Shown here one piece after another: positions 23,601 through 39,618 of a stretch of 64,000 nucleotides of DNA. Position 1 is the first letter of the stretch; each line of letters begins with the position of its first letter. The DNA is from Telopea speciosissima (lineage: Eukaryota; Streptophyta; Magnoliopsida; Proteales; Proteaceae). The stretch covers positions 6,758,001 through 6,822,000 of the forward strand of contig NC_057924.1 in assembly GCF_018873765.1 (NCBI RefSeq), in the 5' to 3' direction. The position numbers and the translations under genes were made by a program. The notes under the pieces were generated by a model. It saw only the letters and a list, made by a program, of their open reading frames with translations, was not told where the DNA came from and ran no database searches.

Positions 23601-26600
23601 CATTCATGCCAAACCATTGACTATTTATACATTTCATCCAGACGACCTGTCTGTGGTATGATGGCTGGTTTGGATGTCTGTTAAAACATTGCTAATATAT
23701 TATGTGGTAATTCTTAAAGGTTGACCCCTTTTAGTTCCAAGTTCTTTGAGCTTTAATGTATTGATTTTTACCTTAATAGTGTAGGTCACATTTTCCTGCC
23801 AAGTGCATCTTCAGACATAAATTCCTCCCATGAAAGGGATGCTTGGTTTGGAAGATATGGCATTAGGTAGAGTTGAGTGGCGAAAAAAGATTTCTGTATC
23901 AAACCTCAAGTAGTTAGAATTGTGTCAGACAATGAGTTCCTGATATGATGCATTAGACTAGGGAAGTCATATTTTATAGTTGAGTTGATGAGTATGGGTG
24001 GATAGAGCATTGGTGGAACTGCTACTAGTGGATTGTTTGTGAAGTTTTAGGGTGAGTTTGGATGGGATTAAGGTTCCCAACATGGGTAAGGGAAATTTTA
24101 AGAAAAAAAATAGAGAAGAAGGATAAGGCTTTGTTGGAGTAACACAGGTCAATCTCTGAGCTCCAAAGCTAATGGGCCCTCTAAAACATGAGTCAATCTC
24201 TGAGCTTCCACACCTAATGGGCCTTTAAAAGCATCTCAGATTTTGCAATTAAGGAATTTGAATGGAACATGAAACAACAGCATACTAGTAGGAATCCTTA
24301 TTGTGTCAAAGGTCATGTATAAAAGAAAAGTAGGAGTTTCTTGTGGACATTGGTATTCCTGCAGAAGGCATCTGTGGCTGGCACAAAATGCGAATGTTTT
24401 GCTGGAAAAACCAAAGTTTCTGGAGATTATAATCCAAGTTACCTTGAGAAGACATACAGAACTTGAACATGTTATTAGACTGTCGGGAGATGTGTTTGTA
24501 GTAACAAAGAGGAACTTCTGATGGTTCCCTGGTTAATGTTGGTTTTCCTCATGAACAAATTTTTTATTTTTGAAGTTAAATAATGCCACCAGCTACTTCA
24601 GGTTTTGGGCAAAGGTAGAATTGGTATTACTATAAGGAATTCTAATGGAGTATGGCAGACAGGTAAATGTTGCTATGCAACAACAACTCAGCCTTAACCC
24701 AACTAAATGGGGTCAGCTACATGGATCCTTTCAAAAACAAAGTAGGGAAAACTGAGGTCCTCACGAAAGGAAAAGAAATAGGAGAAGTGAGAAATGGAAA
24801 ATGAAAGTAGAAAATTTTGCTATGCAATACGATCAATTCTAGGATCAGATCTGAGATAAGGGAAGCAACTGCATTGTTAAGGGAAGAAATCAGATCGATA
24901 GAAGGGGAGGGAAAAAATATGAGATCGATCTTCTTGGGAGGAAGAAGAGAGAATAACATAAGAGAAGAGAAGAAATCAGGTTTGGGATACCAATCCCGTA
25001 TACATTTATACAACTACTCATAAGGAACACTCATATTGTGTAATCAAATCATCTCTAATTAATGGGGGTGTATAACATTTACACAACAACGACTCTGCCT
25101 TATCCCAACTAAATGGAGTTGGCTACATGGATCCTTGCCCCCCAATCAGCTCTATTCGAGGTCATACTTGATACAAAGCCTAAGCTATGCATGTCTTCCT
25201 CACCACTTCTCCTAAGGTCATTTTAGGTCTGCCCTTGGCTCTTTTACTCCTTCAATCTGGACCAAATCACTCCTCCGTACCGGAGCATACAAAGGCCGCC
25301 GTTGAACATGGCCATGCCACCTCAAACGACTTTCTCGCAGCTTATCATGTATCAAAGCTACTCCTTAACCAGCTCTAATATGATCATTCCTTACTTTATC
25401 CTTCCTAGTTTTTCCACTCATCCATCTCAAATCGTCATCTTAAGTGTTGGATTGTATCAATGCATGTGTAATTGTGTGTTTTTCACATAAATTATGAATA
25501 CGATGTAAGGTAATCAAAATGTATAAAATAAAAAAGTTGTACACCGTTCGTCCCTAAATCCAATATCTAAGAAATGCCACATCTGACACCTAAATGTCAG
25601 CTATGTGCACACCATGGATTTGACTATTCATGTAATGCTGGCTGATATAAGCTGAACTTCTAATAGTCACTCATTCTGAACATCTTTGATTTACCAATAT
25701 AACCAAAGTGAAAAAAGGGAGTATTCTGAATGAGCCAAGGTGGATAATTTATCTAATAAAAATTTTATCCCTAGATATGACAAAAACAAAAGCATGTCTT
25801 CCTGTGATGCAGCATTGTAGAACTTTCACATTGTTCTGCCTAATGAAATATAGTACCATAATCTATCACAGCCTTCTATGTCATGATTTAAAGCACTACT
25901 TAGCAACTGCTATAACACCTATTATGAAACATGTTGAAGCATAATCACTTGGGAACAATCAATCCTGTACCAGTGATATTTGGGAAATCAAGTACTAAGC
26001 ACTTACCTGAAAAGCCCATGCATTTGATTGGCTCTCCGAGTCTCCACTGACTTTAAGACCCTCAAGTGGCCAGATTCTTGCTTCTCAACCTTCACCTCAC
26101 GTGGATAAGTCATAGCAAGCTCCCCTAAGGGGCCCTTTACTTTCAAATCCTGGCCTTCCAGTGTTAACGATACAACGGATGGTACTTCAATTGGTTTCTT
26201 CCCAATTCTTGATTCCTTGCATTCCACGATCCTTCTCAGAGTACCAATCTGACTGATAGGAACCCTAGCAACATGGATTCCACTTCTCTCTCCCAAAAAT
26301 GTAGATTTCAAATTGCTGAAACAATGTCCACCAAAAAAATAAAATGCTTTTTCAAAAATAATCAGCACTAAGTGTAATAAAATAAAAGCACAGACAATAA
26401 ACCAACTGAGGACTTTGATACATGAAGCACAATAAATAATCAAATTATGTTTAAATGTTCTAAAAAAGAAGAAACATCACTTATTCTTTCAAACTGAACC
26501 AAGTCATATAGAACGGAATCAAATAATCCACAATATTATATGAAAACCCAAGTCGTATTTCCCTGCTCAAATAGCTCCAGATGAACGATACAGTTTGAAA

Positions 26601-26943
26601 TCCGCAAGAAGGAGGTGGGAAAATGAGAATTCCGTATATTACATGAAATTCACCCAAATTTTCGAGCAATCTACTTCCCAGAGTCGGAGGGGAGGGGTTT
26701 GAGATACGGGTTTCATGGTTGTTGAGTTCAGCTAACTTGAAAACAAGCTGAAAACACTCCATTCTAAACCAGATAAACAGATGAAAAAGTCATATATGAA
26801 GCACAATATACGGTTTCAGGATTCAAGTTCTTAATGCAATGAGATACAATGTCGTAACATTTTTTGGAATTTGCTTTATCAATTGCAGACTGTATAAGAT
26901 AGACTTACCATGGATGGAAAGACGAGGTGACGGAAGAAGCCAT
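17671..26943 (-). CDS. RPL6: Plastid 50S ribosomal protein L6 (uL6c)
   Basis: A bacterial-type L6 protein of the chloroplast large ribosomal subunit. Three exons: 26943-26909 (ATG, 11 codons plus 2 bases), 26315-26007 and 18007-17671. They join in frame to 226 aa plus stop. The first 40 or so residues ([12 protein letters not shown] ... [14 protein letters not shown]) are Ser-rich and look like a transit peptide, with the mature part starting near [10 protein letters not shown]. Family text includes [65 protein letters not shown] and the end [20 protein letters not shown] followed by [12 protein letters not shown]. It is nearly collinear with Arabidopsis plastid RPL6 (223 aa, essential in embryos). 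The second intron is about 8.0 kb, very long for this gene, and filled with repeats. No break is seen in any exon. Confidence 0.95.
20390..21395 (-). mobile_element. L1-type LINE 3' fragment (zf-RVT region)
   Basis: On the minus strand, [35 protein letters not shown] then [10 protein letters not shown], and [20 protein letters not shown] are the conserved text of the zinc-binding zf-RVT region that follows reverse transcriptase in plant L1-type LINEs. The order is collinear, but the frame shifts at least twice, so it is a 5'-truncated dead copy. The downstream stretch to about 20390 looks like the element's 3' UTR (Phe/Leu-rich frame, then GGTGAATAATATATTCATTA). It lies in RPL6 intron 2, in the same orientation as the gene. 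Confidence 0.85.
24685..24735 (-). mobile_element. RTE-type LINE (or RTE-tailed SINE) 3' end, small piece
   Basis: The text AACAACAACTCAGCC, CCCAACTAAATGGGGTC and GCTACATGGATCC is the reverse complement of the well-known 3' terminus of plant RTE LINEs, whose tail is a TTG repeat. Only about 50 bp is recognisable. A second, longer copy in the same orientation starts at 25081. RTE-mobilised SINEs share this 3' end, so the source could be either. Confidence 0.65.
25080..25440 (-). mobile_element. RTE-type LINE 3' fragment
   Basis: Minus-strand translation gives [30 protein letters not shown] and [15 protein letters not shown], the C-terminal end typical of plant RTE-clade reverse transcriptases. 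It is followed by the 3' end GGATCCATGTAGCC ... TTAGTTGGGATAAGGC and a short TTG tail. Stop codons and a shifted frame interrupt it. It is a 5'-truncated copy inside RPL6 intron 2. Confidence 0.85.
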
Positions 26944-28190
26944 GACTACTTCTCTGAGCTTCAGTTTTGGCGTTCCTCTTCCTTTTGATTCTCACCAAAA
27001 GCCTATCCAGATTACAGAGTGAGCATTTACTTGCCCATTGACAAATTACCCTTGATAGTAAACAGTGAAATCTCTCAAATACCCTTTTGGGGTTAGAAAA
27101 GATCCACAGTGTCCCCCACAATCAGGATTCTAGAGAATCTAGAGTCTAAACCACTAGGTATGATATCGTATCGGGTGATACAAGTCGGTGGGTAACACAT
27201 GGGCTTGTCCTACACCTCATGTTTATAGAGACTTTTCCTACGTCTAGTATCGAGGAAGGTTAAAAAGTGGAATTTTATTTTGGGCAAGAGATCGCTGCTT
27301 GATCGTGTAGTTCCTGTACCAGTGTGAGGATCAATGAGAGCATGTAGATTAGTATCAACATGGGTAGAATTTTTTTACTTTCTGATATCGAATCAGATCA
27401 GCCTAATGTGGCTTGATACAATTGATCTATATTAGTTACGGACTTATGGACTTATGGTAGTGACTGATACAGTACTCACGTTCTATGATAGTGCCCATAA
27501 TCTGCATCTAGCCATTGACCATTATGTTTATTTATTTATGGACTAATTTTCCTTCCACCCATGGAGGAGGATTCACCTACCATCCTAGGGTTCACAAACC
27601 CCTCCTAGGGTTTTTGTATGTTTCAAAATACCTTCCTGATACCCATTCCCACCCTCTCCCAAAGGAAATTTGGACCTTTATTTATTTATTTTTGAGAAAA
27701 GATTTCGGATGAAACGATACAAGCTAAACCAATATAATTTTATAAGAACCCGATACAAGCCCAAAACTCATTAAAAACCATATTCCATATTGTTTCCATA
27801 ATATTGCATACAAACTGATAAGAGAAACCAAAACTAATTGAAACCATAGCTTTCCTTATTGGTTTGGCTTTAGATTCATCTTTACCACAGTGAAATCGAT
27901 TCAGCCCGCATCAAAATCGTCCCAAATCGACCATTTGACACCCCTACTTGTAGGGTATAGGTAAAAATCTTACCTTGTAGGATATGGTTAAAAATTTTCA
28001 TCACCAATAAAAATTTTTTTTGGATGCAATTTTCATCATCAAGATGGGTAAAGCATCATCATCCGTATTTAAACTTATGATTATTAATGGAAAAACATCA
28101 TCAATTGTTAAATTTGCCAATTGGTTTAGCAAGTGAAAATTTATGGCATTTATTGTCAAGATATTGGATCGAGTTTTGCCTTCACCTCAC
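26944..28190. other. Region upstream of RPL6; no gene seen
   Basis: The RPL6 promoter should lie in the first few hundred bases above 26943. No clear TATA box stands out. Further right the text is degenerate repeat: GATACAAG/TGATACC-like words near 27150-27480 and a fragment ending ATTTGACACCCCTAC at about 27948, which looks like one end of a GGGGTGTCAA-type element. A fragment GAGATCGCTGCTTG with a TAGTTCCTG neighbour near 27288 belongs to a dispersed family also seen near 42424, 54727 and 63255. Confidence 0.5.
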
Positions 28191-28194
28191 CCCG

Positions 28195-28375
28195 GAAAAT
28201 AATCCTCTTCAATTTCATAAAGTTGTGCAGTGCGACAGTGCTAAGTGGAGATGTCAACACGTGGTAGCTCGGACATTGAACGGTCCAAGCTGATTGACTT
28301 ATATTGAGCTTGGACTATTGAATGTCCGAGCTGTCAGGTGTCGACATCTTCAACTAGTACTACCGCACTGCTAAA
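28195..28375. mobile_element. Foldback MITE, copy 1 of the GCAGTGCG/GATGTC family
   Basis: Left arm: GTGCAGTGCGACAGTGC, GTGGAGATGTCAACACGTGG, TAGCTCGGACATTGAACGGT. The right arm mirrors it (TTGAATGTCCGAGCTGTCAG, GTGTCGACATCTTC, ACTACCGCACTGC). The arms are about 70 bp around a short loop. It matches the element at 46948-47159 almost word for word, including the AATAATCC.CT.CAATTTC lead-in at about 28198. Confidence 0.8.
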
Positions 28376-29244
28376 AAAAAAGAAAGAAAAAGAAAAATCA
28401 ATAAATTATATTTGGATTGAGATATGGCCATGAGTGGATTAGATTTTTTTTTTAGGGGGGAGGGGGTTAAAAATGAGTGGATTAGAAGAGATACATATGG
28501 GCTGGGCCTTTGAATAATTCATGTATATACAAGCTTAGGCTATATGGATTAGGTTTTTCTTCATCAATGGAGATATGATGCTCTGATTGGATTATGGGTT
28601 TCTATCATTTACTTTCAAGTCCCACCCTTTATTGTTCATGGTTTGAAATAACCTTCTTCTGTCAGATGAATGAAAAGATTTTTAATTCACCTTAGATGGA
28701 GAAAAATTGGGTCCAATGGAAATTGTCTTATGGTCTAAATACAAATTGACCTAAAAGAAAAGAGAAATAGAACAAATTTAGGTTGTATTTGGTATGTATT
28801 CTAATTATTTTTATCGTTCAAGAAAACGAAATCAACCTAGAATGTATATCAAATACAGTTTCAATAGTGTTTGACTTGTGAAAATGCAGATTCCCATTCG
28901 CATAATGTAGAATAGACAATACGTGCTAAATTTTTTTTATTCTTTTCTTTTTATCCATCATTGGTCCAAGTATGTGGGACCCACCCTCATTAATAAATAT
29001 TTCCAAACTATAAATTCTGAGTTCTCTAGCCAACCCAAAAGCGACATTGGTCATTATGGCGTTCTTCCTCTACCTCCACCCCTTAATAAAAAATAAAAAA
29101 ATAAAAAAATAAATCCACGAACCGAATATTTTCCCTATGAAGCTTATGGCTATGGTTTGAAAGCGAAATTCTCCAAGGCTCCAATTGTTTCTAAAAAAAA
29201 AATTATCTGAATCATTATTAGGGGAAAAGTTTTTTGTTGGGGGT

Positions 29245-29262
29245 GGGGGGGGGGGGGGGGGG
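29245..29262 (+). repeat. 18-bp poly-G run
   Basis: An uninterrupted run of 18 G, preceded by GGGGGT and followed by GGAGGAGGGAGGGG. It is the longest of eight G or C homopolymers of 12 bp or more in this window. Confidence 0.9.
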
Positions 29263-30734
29263 AGGAGGGAGGGGCGTGGCCCCTGCATACATACTAGAGT
29301 CAATGGGAGAGTATGCATAAGCATCATTAGTGTGGTCATAATCTTTCATGGGGGCAAAATAGTCATTTCACCTCCTTTGTCTCTGAGCATAAGGTGCACA
29401 TTTCCTTATAGAGAATTTTCTTCCTAATTATTATTAGGGCTTAGTTTTTATGCACGGTTACATGTACATGTTTGACACTTCGGCCCTTTGTAAGTCTTCC
29501 ATGATTTGCCAAGTCAGCTATCAATGTATCAAAATATATAGTAAAAACACTAAACACTATATTGAGAGATGGAGCTATCTTCCATGGCCTAGTGATTGAC
29601 ATGCAATGACATTTAAATGTAGAAGAGCTTGAACACTATCACAAGCTTGTAGAATAGACTTACGACAATTACATTGTTTTAAATAATTAGGAAAGATGGT
29701 GGGACTGAGTCGTGGCACTAATTACTTGTCTTAAAATCATAAATGTCCCTAGAATCTAAACTAGGTGTTGCAAATCAACCTCCAAGATATTTTCATCTTT
29801 CTAAATCTTTATGCGATTATGTATTAATTTTAACTAACTCTAAATATTTTAAGTTGAAACAAACAGAACTGAAAGAAATGCCATGAATAAAAAGCATAAC
29901 ACTTTATTGTAACCTGACATAATGACATTCTAATTATATAGTGGGGGATGAGACCATTCCCAAAGGAAAATGACCGCCTTGCCCCTCATGATACCAATTT
30001 ATGTGTTCTCATTGGCCCACCACACACGTGTAGAGGCCATGCTCCCCCACAGAGAATGTCAGCCCATATAAAAAAAAAAAAAATATCCCTCAAAATAGAA
30101 ACAAGAATTCCTTCACACTTCTCTTCACATAATGAGCCATGAGACCTACATTAATACTTTTTGGACCTACATCAATACGCTTCCTCAAAAAAAAATATGG
30201 GTCCATTACAGAACAAAAAATATATGGGTCCACTTCTCCCTATAAAATACATTGGAAGGCAAAAGTTGAGCAAAGAGATCTTTGAAGCATCTTATATGAT
30301 TGATCACATTTCCCTTGGGTTAAAAGTTAAAGAATAACTTACACTTGAGACCCACTAATCATCCTTTCCTCTGGGATTCATAAGATTCACATATTTGCTT
30401 GCTTGTGTGGGGACTAACTGGCTGTCCCACAGAGACCAACTTTAAGACCAACATTTCTTTTCATATTGTCTTCTCAAGAACAAGGTCTAAAAATTTGGAA
30501 TCGAGAATAGGATCTATCTTTATTGATTATGATTCAGAATCCACATCCAAATCGATCAGTGCCCATTTTTTATTCGAATCAGTCAAAATCGGTAAAACTG
30601 ATCAAAACCGATCACTAATTGGAGTGAATAGGTCAGTGTCGATTCCGATATGAACTGGCCAATTTTCGATATGATTCGCCAATTTTTGAAATCTATTATG
30701 ATTTGAATTATTTTAAAATTGGGGTACTGTTTTC

Positions 30735-30855
30735 TGTGCCGCAGTGCAGGCTGCGCCTAGGTACATGGGGGTAGGCGTAATGACCACCCTGCCCCCTTAC
30801 ACTGGCTGCCCATGTGCCTGAGCACAGCCTGCGCTGTGGCACTGAACATTCTCCC
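30735..30855. mobile_element. Foldback MITE, copy 2 of the GCCGCAG...GCACTG family
   Basis: The ends CTGTGCCGCAGTGCAGGCTG and CAGCCTGCGCTGTGGCACTG form inverted arms. TACATGGGG and CCCATGTGCC lie inside, around GTAATGACCACCCTGCCCCC. The layout and words match the element at 12936-13069. Confidence 0.75.
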
Positions 30856-31339
30856 TTTAAAATCAGTCTGAATCAATTGTACTTCAAGGCTGGTTGAAGA
30901 ATTTTTTTAAATTGTAATACATGTGTTTTGTTGACAAAAAATGAAGAAGGAATTCCTTCACTTCCTCCACCAATGGCCATTATTATGCTAGGATGGGTAT
31001 CCTGGAGTAATGAATGGTGTTTTGAACCTTTAATAAATAGGGGGAGTAACGATGTCGACTGGTGGGTGAACCCCCTTCACACAATTTGTGTGAAAGAAAA
31101 CTTTGCCTAGAAATTTGAGTATTTCCTTTATTTTATTTTCCATCTATTTCTTATCAACCAAACACACCATTTAAAGTAACGACAATGTGTTCCGCAGATA
31201 TTGTGGAATGTGGAATTCCCTATGAATTCATCCGCACGTAAACATAATTTTCTGAAAATGTCACGCCTTCTGTTTATACGAGTGAACCCTTCATTTGAGT
31301 GAACAAAATCTTTCAGAGAAATTTGTGTACAGATAGTCT

Positions 31340-31530
31340 CTCGGAAGGATCTAGATCGTCTCCAGCGCACTTGTGCGCCGGACGGTGTCCAACGCACATC
31401 GTGTGGTTGGGGGGCTTCAATCCACACCATCGCACACATCCCGGTGCAATGGTGTGTGGATCGAGGCCTCTCCAGCTAGACGATGTGCGCTGGACATCGT
31501 CCTACGCGGGAGAGGATCTCAATCCCTCTC
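31340..31530. mobile_element. Foldback MITE, GC-rich
   Basis: The left arm (AGGATCTAGATCGTCTCCAG, GTGTCCAACGCACATCGTG) is mirrored by the right arm (GACGATGTGCGCTGGACATC, GAGAGGATCT). A nested inner pair, TCCACACCATCGCACAC and CAATGGTGTGTGGAT, sits near the loop. It is unusually GC-rich against its AT-rich surroundings. ORFs here on both strands are by-products of the palindrome. Confidence 0.7.
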
Positions 31531-31769
31531 AAAAGCTCTCTTCGCTTTAGTACCGGAAGATGCTAATGAGAAGAACTTTGTTAAATTGTGTTTTCTATTT
31601 GTTTTTTTTTTATTAATATAATATCTTCATATTCCTTCTACCAAAAACTAAAAAATGTTTCTATTTGTTTTTTTTTTTATCTATTTCTTATCAACCAAAC
31701 ACATTCTTTTTTTTTTTTTTTTTGGTCAACCAAAACACACTTAAAAGTAACAAGTATGGGGTTCCATGT

Positions 31770-32018
31770 AGGGATGTAAACAGATCGGATTCGGCTCGGG
31801 TAGTACTATATCTGCATCCGTATCCGTATTTGATTAGCTTTCAAACGGATTCGGATAGTGTTAAGCGGATACGAACACGGATGCGAATCAAATATTTTAT
31901 CCGTTTACGTGTAAATATAGCTTTTCAGGTATTCGCATCCGTATAACTTTCAGATGGATTCGAATATTGCTAAACGGACGAATTCAAAAATGAATTTCAA
32001 CTATTCATTTACACCCAT
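31770..32018. mobile_element. Short element with AGGGATGTAAAC termini (hAT-like)
   Basis: The left end AGGGATGTAAACAGATCGGA and the right end ATTTACACCCAT are imperfect inverted repeats. The interior is a run of degenerate GGATTCGGATA and CGGATACGAA words, typical of small non-autonomous hAT-like elements in plants. No transposase is present. The element type is inferred from end sequence only. Confidence 0.5.
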
Positions 32019-32926
32019 ACTTCTCTATGGTTATCGTTGAGGTGTGGAATCCCCAATGATTCTTCTGTTCACTGCAACGTCGTCTTCGTCAAGTCTTCTG
32101 TCCCTTACCTTGACCCCGTCACTTTCTACTCAATGGGCATTAATATCTTGTCACTTACTTTGACCCCTCCTCTGTATCTGAATTCTGATCCACATGTTTC
32201 ACGTTTACTATTAAACATTTAGGCAGCTATGGAGTCTTGTAGACTTTTACCAAATAAAAAACAAAAGGGAGTCTTGAAGGTTTTAGACTGCTAACTACTT
32301 CTCTTTTTTAGTTTTCACCATTCAGTCATTATCCAAGGAAGTACGAACCAATCACAACTGCCATTGAGTAGATAATGGCATACTTTCATGCCCACCATCT
32401 CTATTTTTCTAATTGTTTTGAGTTTTGAAAGCATTTTTGATAACGGTAAATCTATAAAACCATTAAAATATCTCTTTCTCAAGTGTTTCTTTATTGGATA
32501 CTGTTTAATAATAATTATTGTAGAACTGTTGTTATAGTTACGCTTGTTTGGAACTTCAAAAGCAGAAATGATTCTTTTCTCATTCGACAAGACTCTATGA
32601 GATTTTGTTATTTCCATTTCCTTTCTGGGTTTCCATCTGAGATTCGAACACGAGATTCAACCTCGTCTACTCGATTGGCATGATATCAACTTCCCAGGAA
32701 TGGATGCTCTCCGTTATTCTTGATACAGATCAAAATATCACTGCTCCTTCTCCTCCTACCTTTTACAGGCTTCGAAATAATATATTTCCGCCGACGGGTT
32801 CTTCCTATTCCTATTTCCTTCCTGGGTTTTTGTGTTTTGTATCTTAGAAGATTGAAGAACCACTTTGCTTGCTTTAGCATTTCTAATCTTCAACTGTTCA
32901 AAGTATTCCCAGATTTATACTGCCGG

Positions 32927-33527
32927 GTAAGTCTTTTTAGGTCTTAGTGCCAACTCCGTTGGAACCCATGGCTATTACTTCTTTGGGTTCCTTTAACCTT
33001 TCCAAAAATACAACTATGCATGTGGATTCTTCTTCTTCCCTACACTCCAACACAGTTGCTGCATGTGGGCTTTGAAAGTTATATTTTGTTTCAGAAAACT
33101 AATTTTGGACTGATTTAATGCAAATAATAGTACAGGGTATCAGGAACCAAGAGAATTTTTGAAGTCAAAACCTTTTATTTAATCATTGATGTGCGTTTGG
33201 TCTTCCATGCTGAGTTTTGGGTGCTTTCTCATGCTTCTCCATACTTGTTTCTGAAGTGGGTAAACAGAAAACCAATACCCATTTTGGTATGTTTTTCTTC
33301 AAACTACCAAATCTTCTAAGTTCTAACCCAGTTTCCCCTGGTTGATTGCTCCTTTTTTCGGCTTCTTATGTGGGTAGTGAAAATTTTCTAAGCCTATTGT
33401 TGTTCCTTTTCTAATTGGTATCTGCAAATTTTTTGCTTGGTTTCAGGACTCTGCCTATGGTGCAGTAGATATGTTACAGTAGAAGCAATGCTGGCTTAAT
33501 CAAAGGCATCAACTGCAGATAAAAATA
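32927..33527 (+). promoter_or_regulatory. Probable 5'-UTR intron and three minimal uORFs of the GLR gene
   Basis: A donor TGCCGG/GTAAGT at 32926/32927 and an acceptor GGTTTCAG ending at 33446 would frame a leader intron of about 520 bp. Clade-3 GLR genes often have one, but it is inferred here. Between the acceptor and the start codon lie three upstream ATGs, each opening a three-codon frame: ATGGTGCAGTAG at 33457, ATGTTACAGTAG at 33471 and ATGCTGGCTTAA at 33488. Such minimal uORFs can lower translation of the main frame. Confidence 0.5.
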
Positions 33528-38489
<4,962 letters not shown>

Positions 38490-39243
38490 GCAATATGTTC
38501 TTCATATACTATACCAACACATCCTTTGTTTCATAATAGTAACAAGTAGGTAGGGGTGGATCAAATGTACAAGTTACCCATATATATAGTTCAGAGAAGG
38601 AGAAGGAAGTGAGGAAAAATATTCTCACCTTACATGTATTCTGTATTTGTATTATAGAAAAGTATACTTCAATTTTTTATTTACCCTATAGTTGATATCT
38701 TTTCTTTTTGAAGAAATAGAGTTTTGCAAGAAGTAGATGCTTCTTTGCTTTGAATTAAATTTTCCTTCATCAATTCTTCATCAATGGTGATGTTAAGCTA
38801 TAATTGGATTCTGGGCTCATCACTAACTCGTATCCTCTATTTTTCATTGTCCGAAATACCCTTTTCCAGTCCAATTAGAGGATCAAATTAGGTGGATGAA
38901 GAGAGAATCTCTTCACTGTAGGTGGAGAGAAACTGGATCAGCTTTGCTTTAGGTTCTCAATAGCTGAATGAGTCCTTTGTGTTTTGTATGAGTTTTAGGG
39001 GAAGGTTCTTGAGACTAACAAGTTCTATTGGGTAATGGGTTTGGCAATTCCTGACCCAGCCCGGCCTGTCGAGTTGTCTGGGCCGATCTGGGCTGAACTC
39101 AACCTGATCCAAAAGGTCTTCATGGCTGGCTGAGCCCACCAGATATATGTCCCAATTTATAGGTTGGGTTGGGCTGGGACTGTATCTTCAGCCAGTACGG
39201 CTTGCATTTAACCTGCAGCTTATACATTTTTCATGCAATGCAA
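38490..39243. other. 3' side of the GLR gene; no other gene seen
   Basis: The GLR 3' UTR probably covers the first 200 bp or so. The rest is degenerate, with GGCTGGG/GCTGAACT words near 39040-39190 that resemble eroded short elements also seen near 54370-54680. Confidence 0.4.
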
Positions 39244-39618
39244 GCTACGTTTTGGTTCCGTTTGGTTGCAAGGAAGAAAGGGAAGTAAAGGAAAATATTT
39301 CTGTTTGGTTGCAAGGAAGAAAGGGAAGTGAAGGGAAATATTTCCGTTTCGTTGCAAGGAAAGTGAAATGAAGGGAAATATTTCCATTTGGTTGCAAGGG
39401 AAGTGGGGAAAAGGAAGTGAAGGGAAATATTTTTGTTTGGTTGCAAGGTAAGTAGGGAAAACGAAGTGAAGGGAAATATCTGCATTTCCTATAAAATGTA
39501 TTTCACTTTCCAAGAAAACATTTGCATTTCTCTTGCTTCCAAACACTAAAAAATTGTTTGTGAAATATATTTAATTTCTAAGAAAATATTTGCATTTCTC
39601 TTGCAACCAAACGTAGCC
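39244..39618. mobile_element. MITE with internal tandem array
   Basis: The ends are inverted: GCTACGTTTTGGTTCCGTTT on the left and GCAACCAAACGTAGCC on the right. Inside, about five units of 40-49 bp repeat head to tail from 39257 to about 39480, each containing TTTGGTTGCAAGG, then GGGAAGTGAAGGGAAATATT. The unit start (GTTTGGTTGCAAGG) is the element's own terminal sequence. This suggests the array grew by repeated duplication of the left end. Confidence 0.75.

Larger units (their letters stand above)
18008..26006. other. 8.0-kb RPL6 intron 2, repeat-filled
   Basis: It holds two LINE-derived segments (20390-21395 and 24685-25440), several poly-G/poly-C runs (19359-19374, 19519-19533, 21825-21836), and a stretch near 22085-23170. 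That stretch contains CAG-type triplets and AT-rich text (GAAACTTAAGGAAATAGAAA) and has an LTR-like look without a recognisable primer site or paired repeat. No host gene was found on either strand. Confidence 0.6.

Noticed and set aside
31299-31621. Several ORFs around the GC-rich hairpin
   Set aside because: They arise from the palindromic, stop-poor arms. The same region is open on both strands.
32640-32690. Possible tRNA T-arm word (ATTCGAAC) near the GLR leader
   Set aside because: No matching acceptor or anticodon stem was found.
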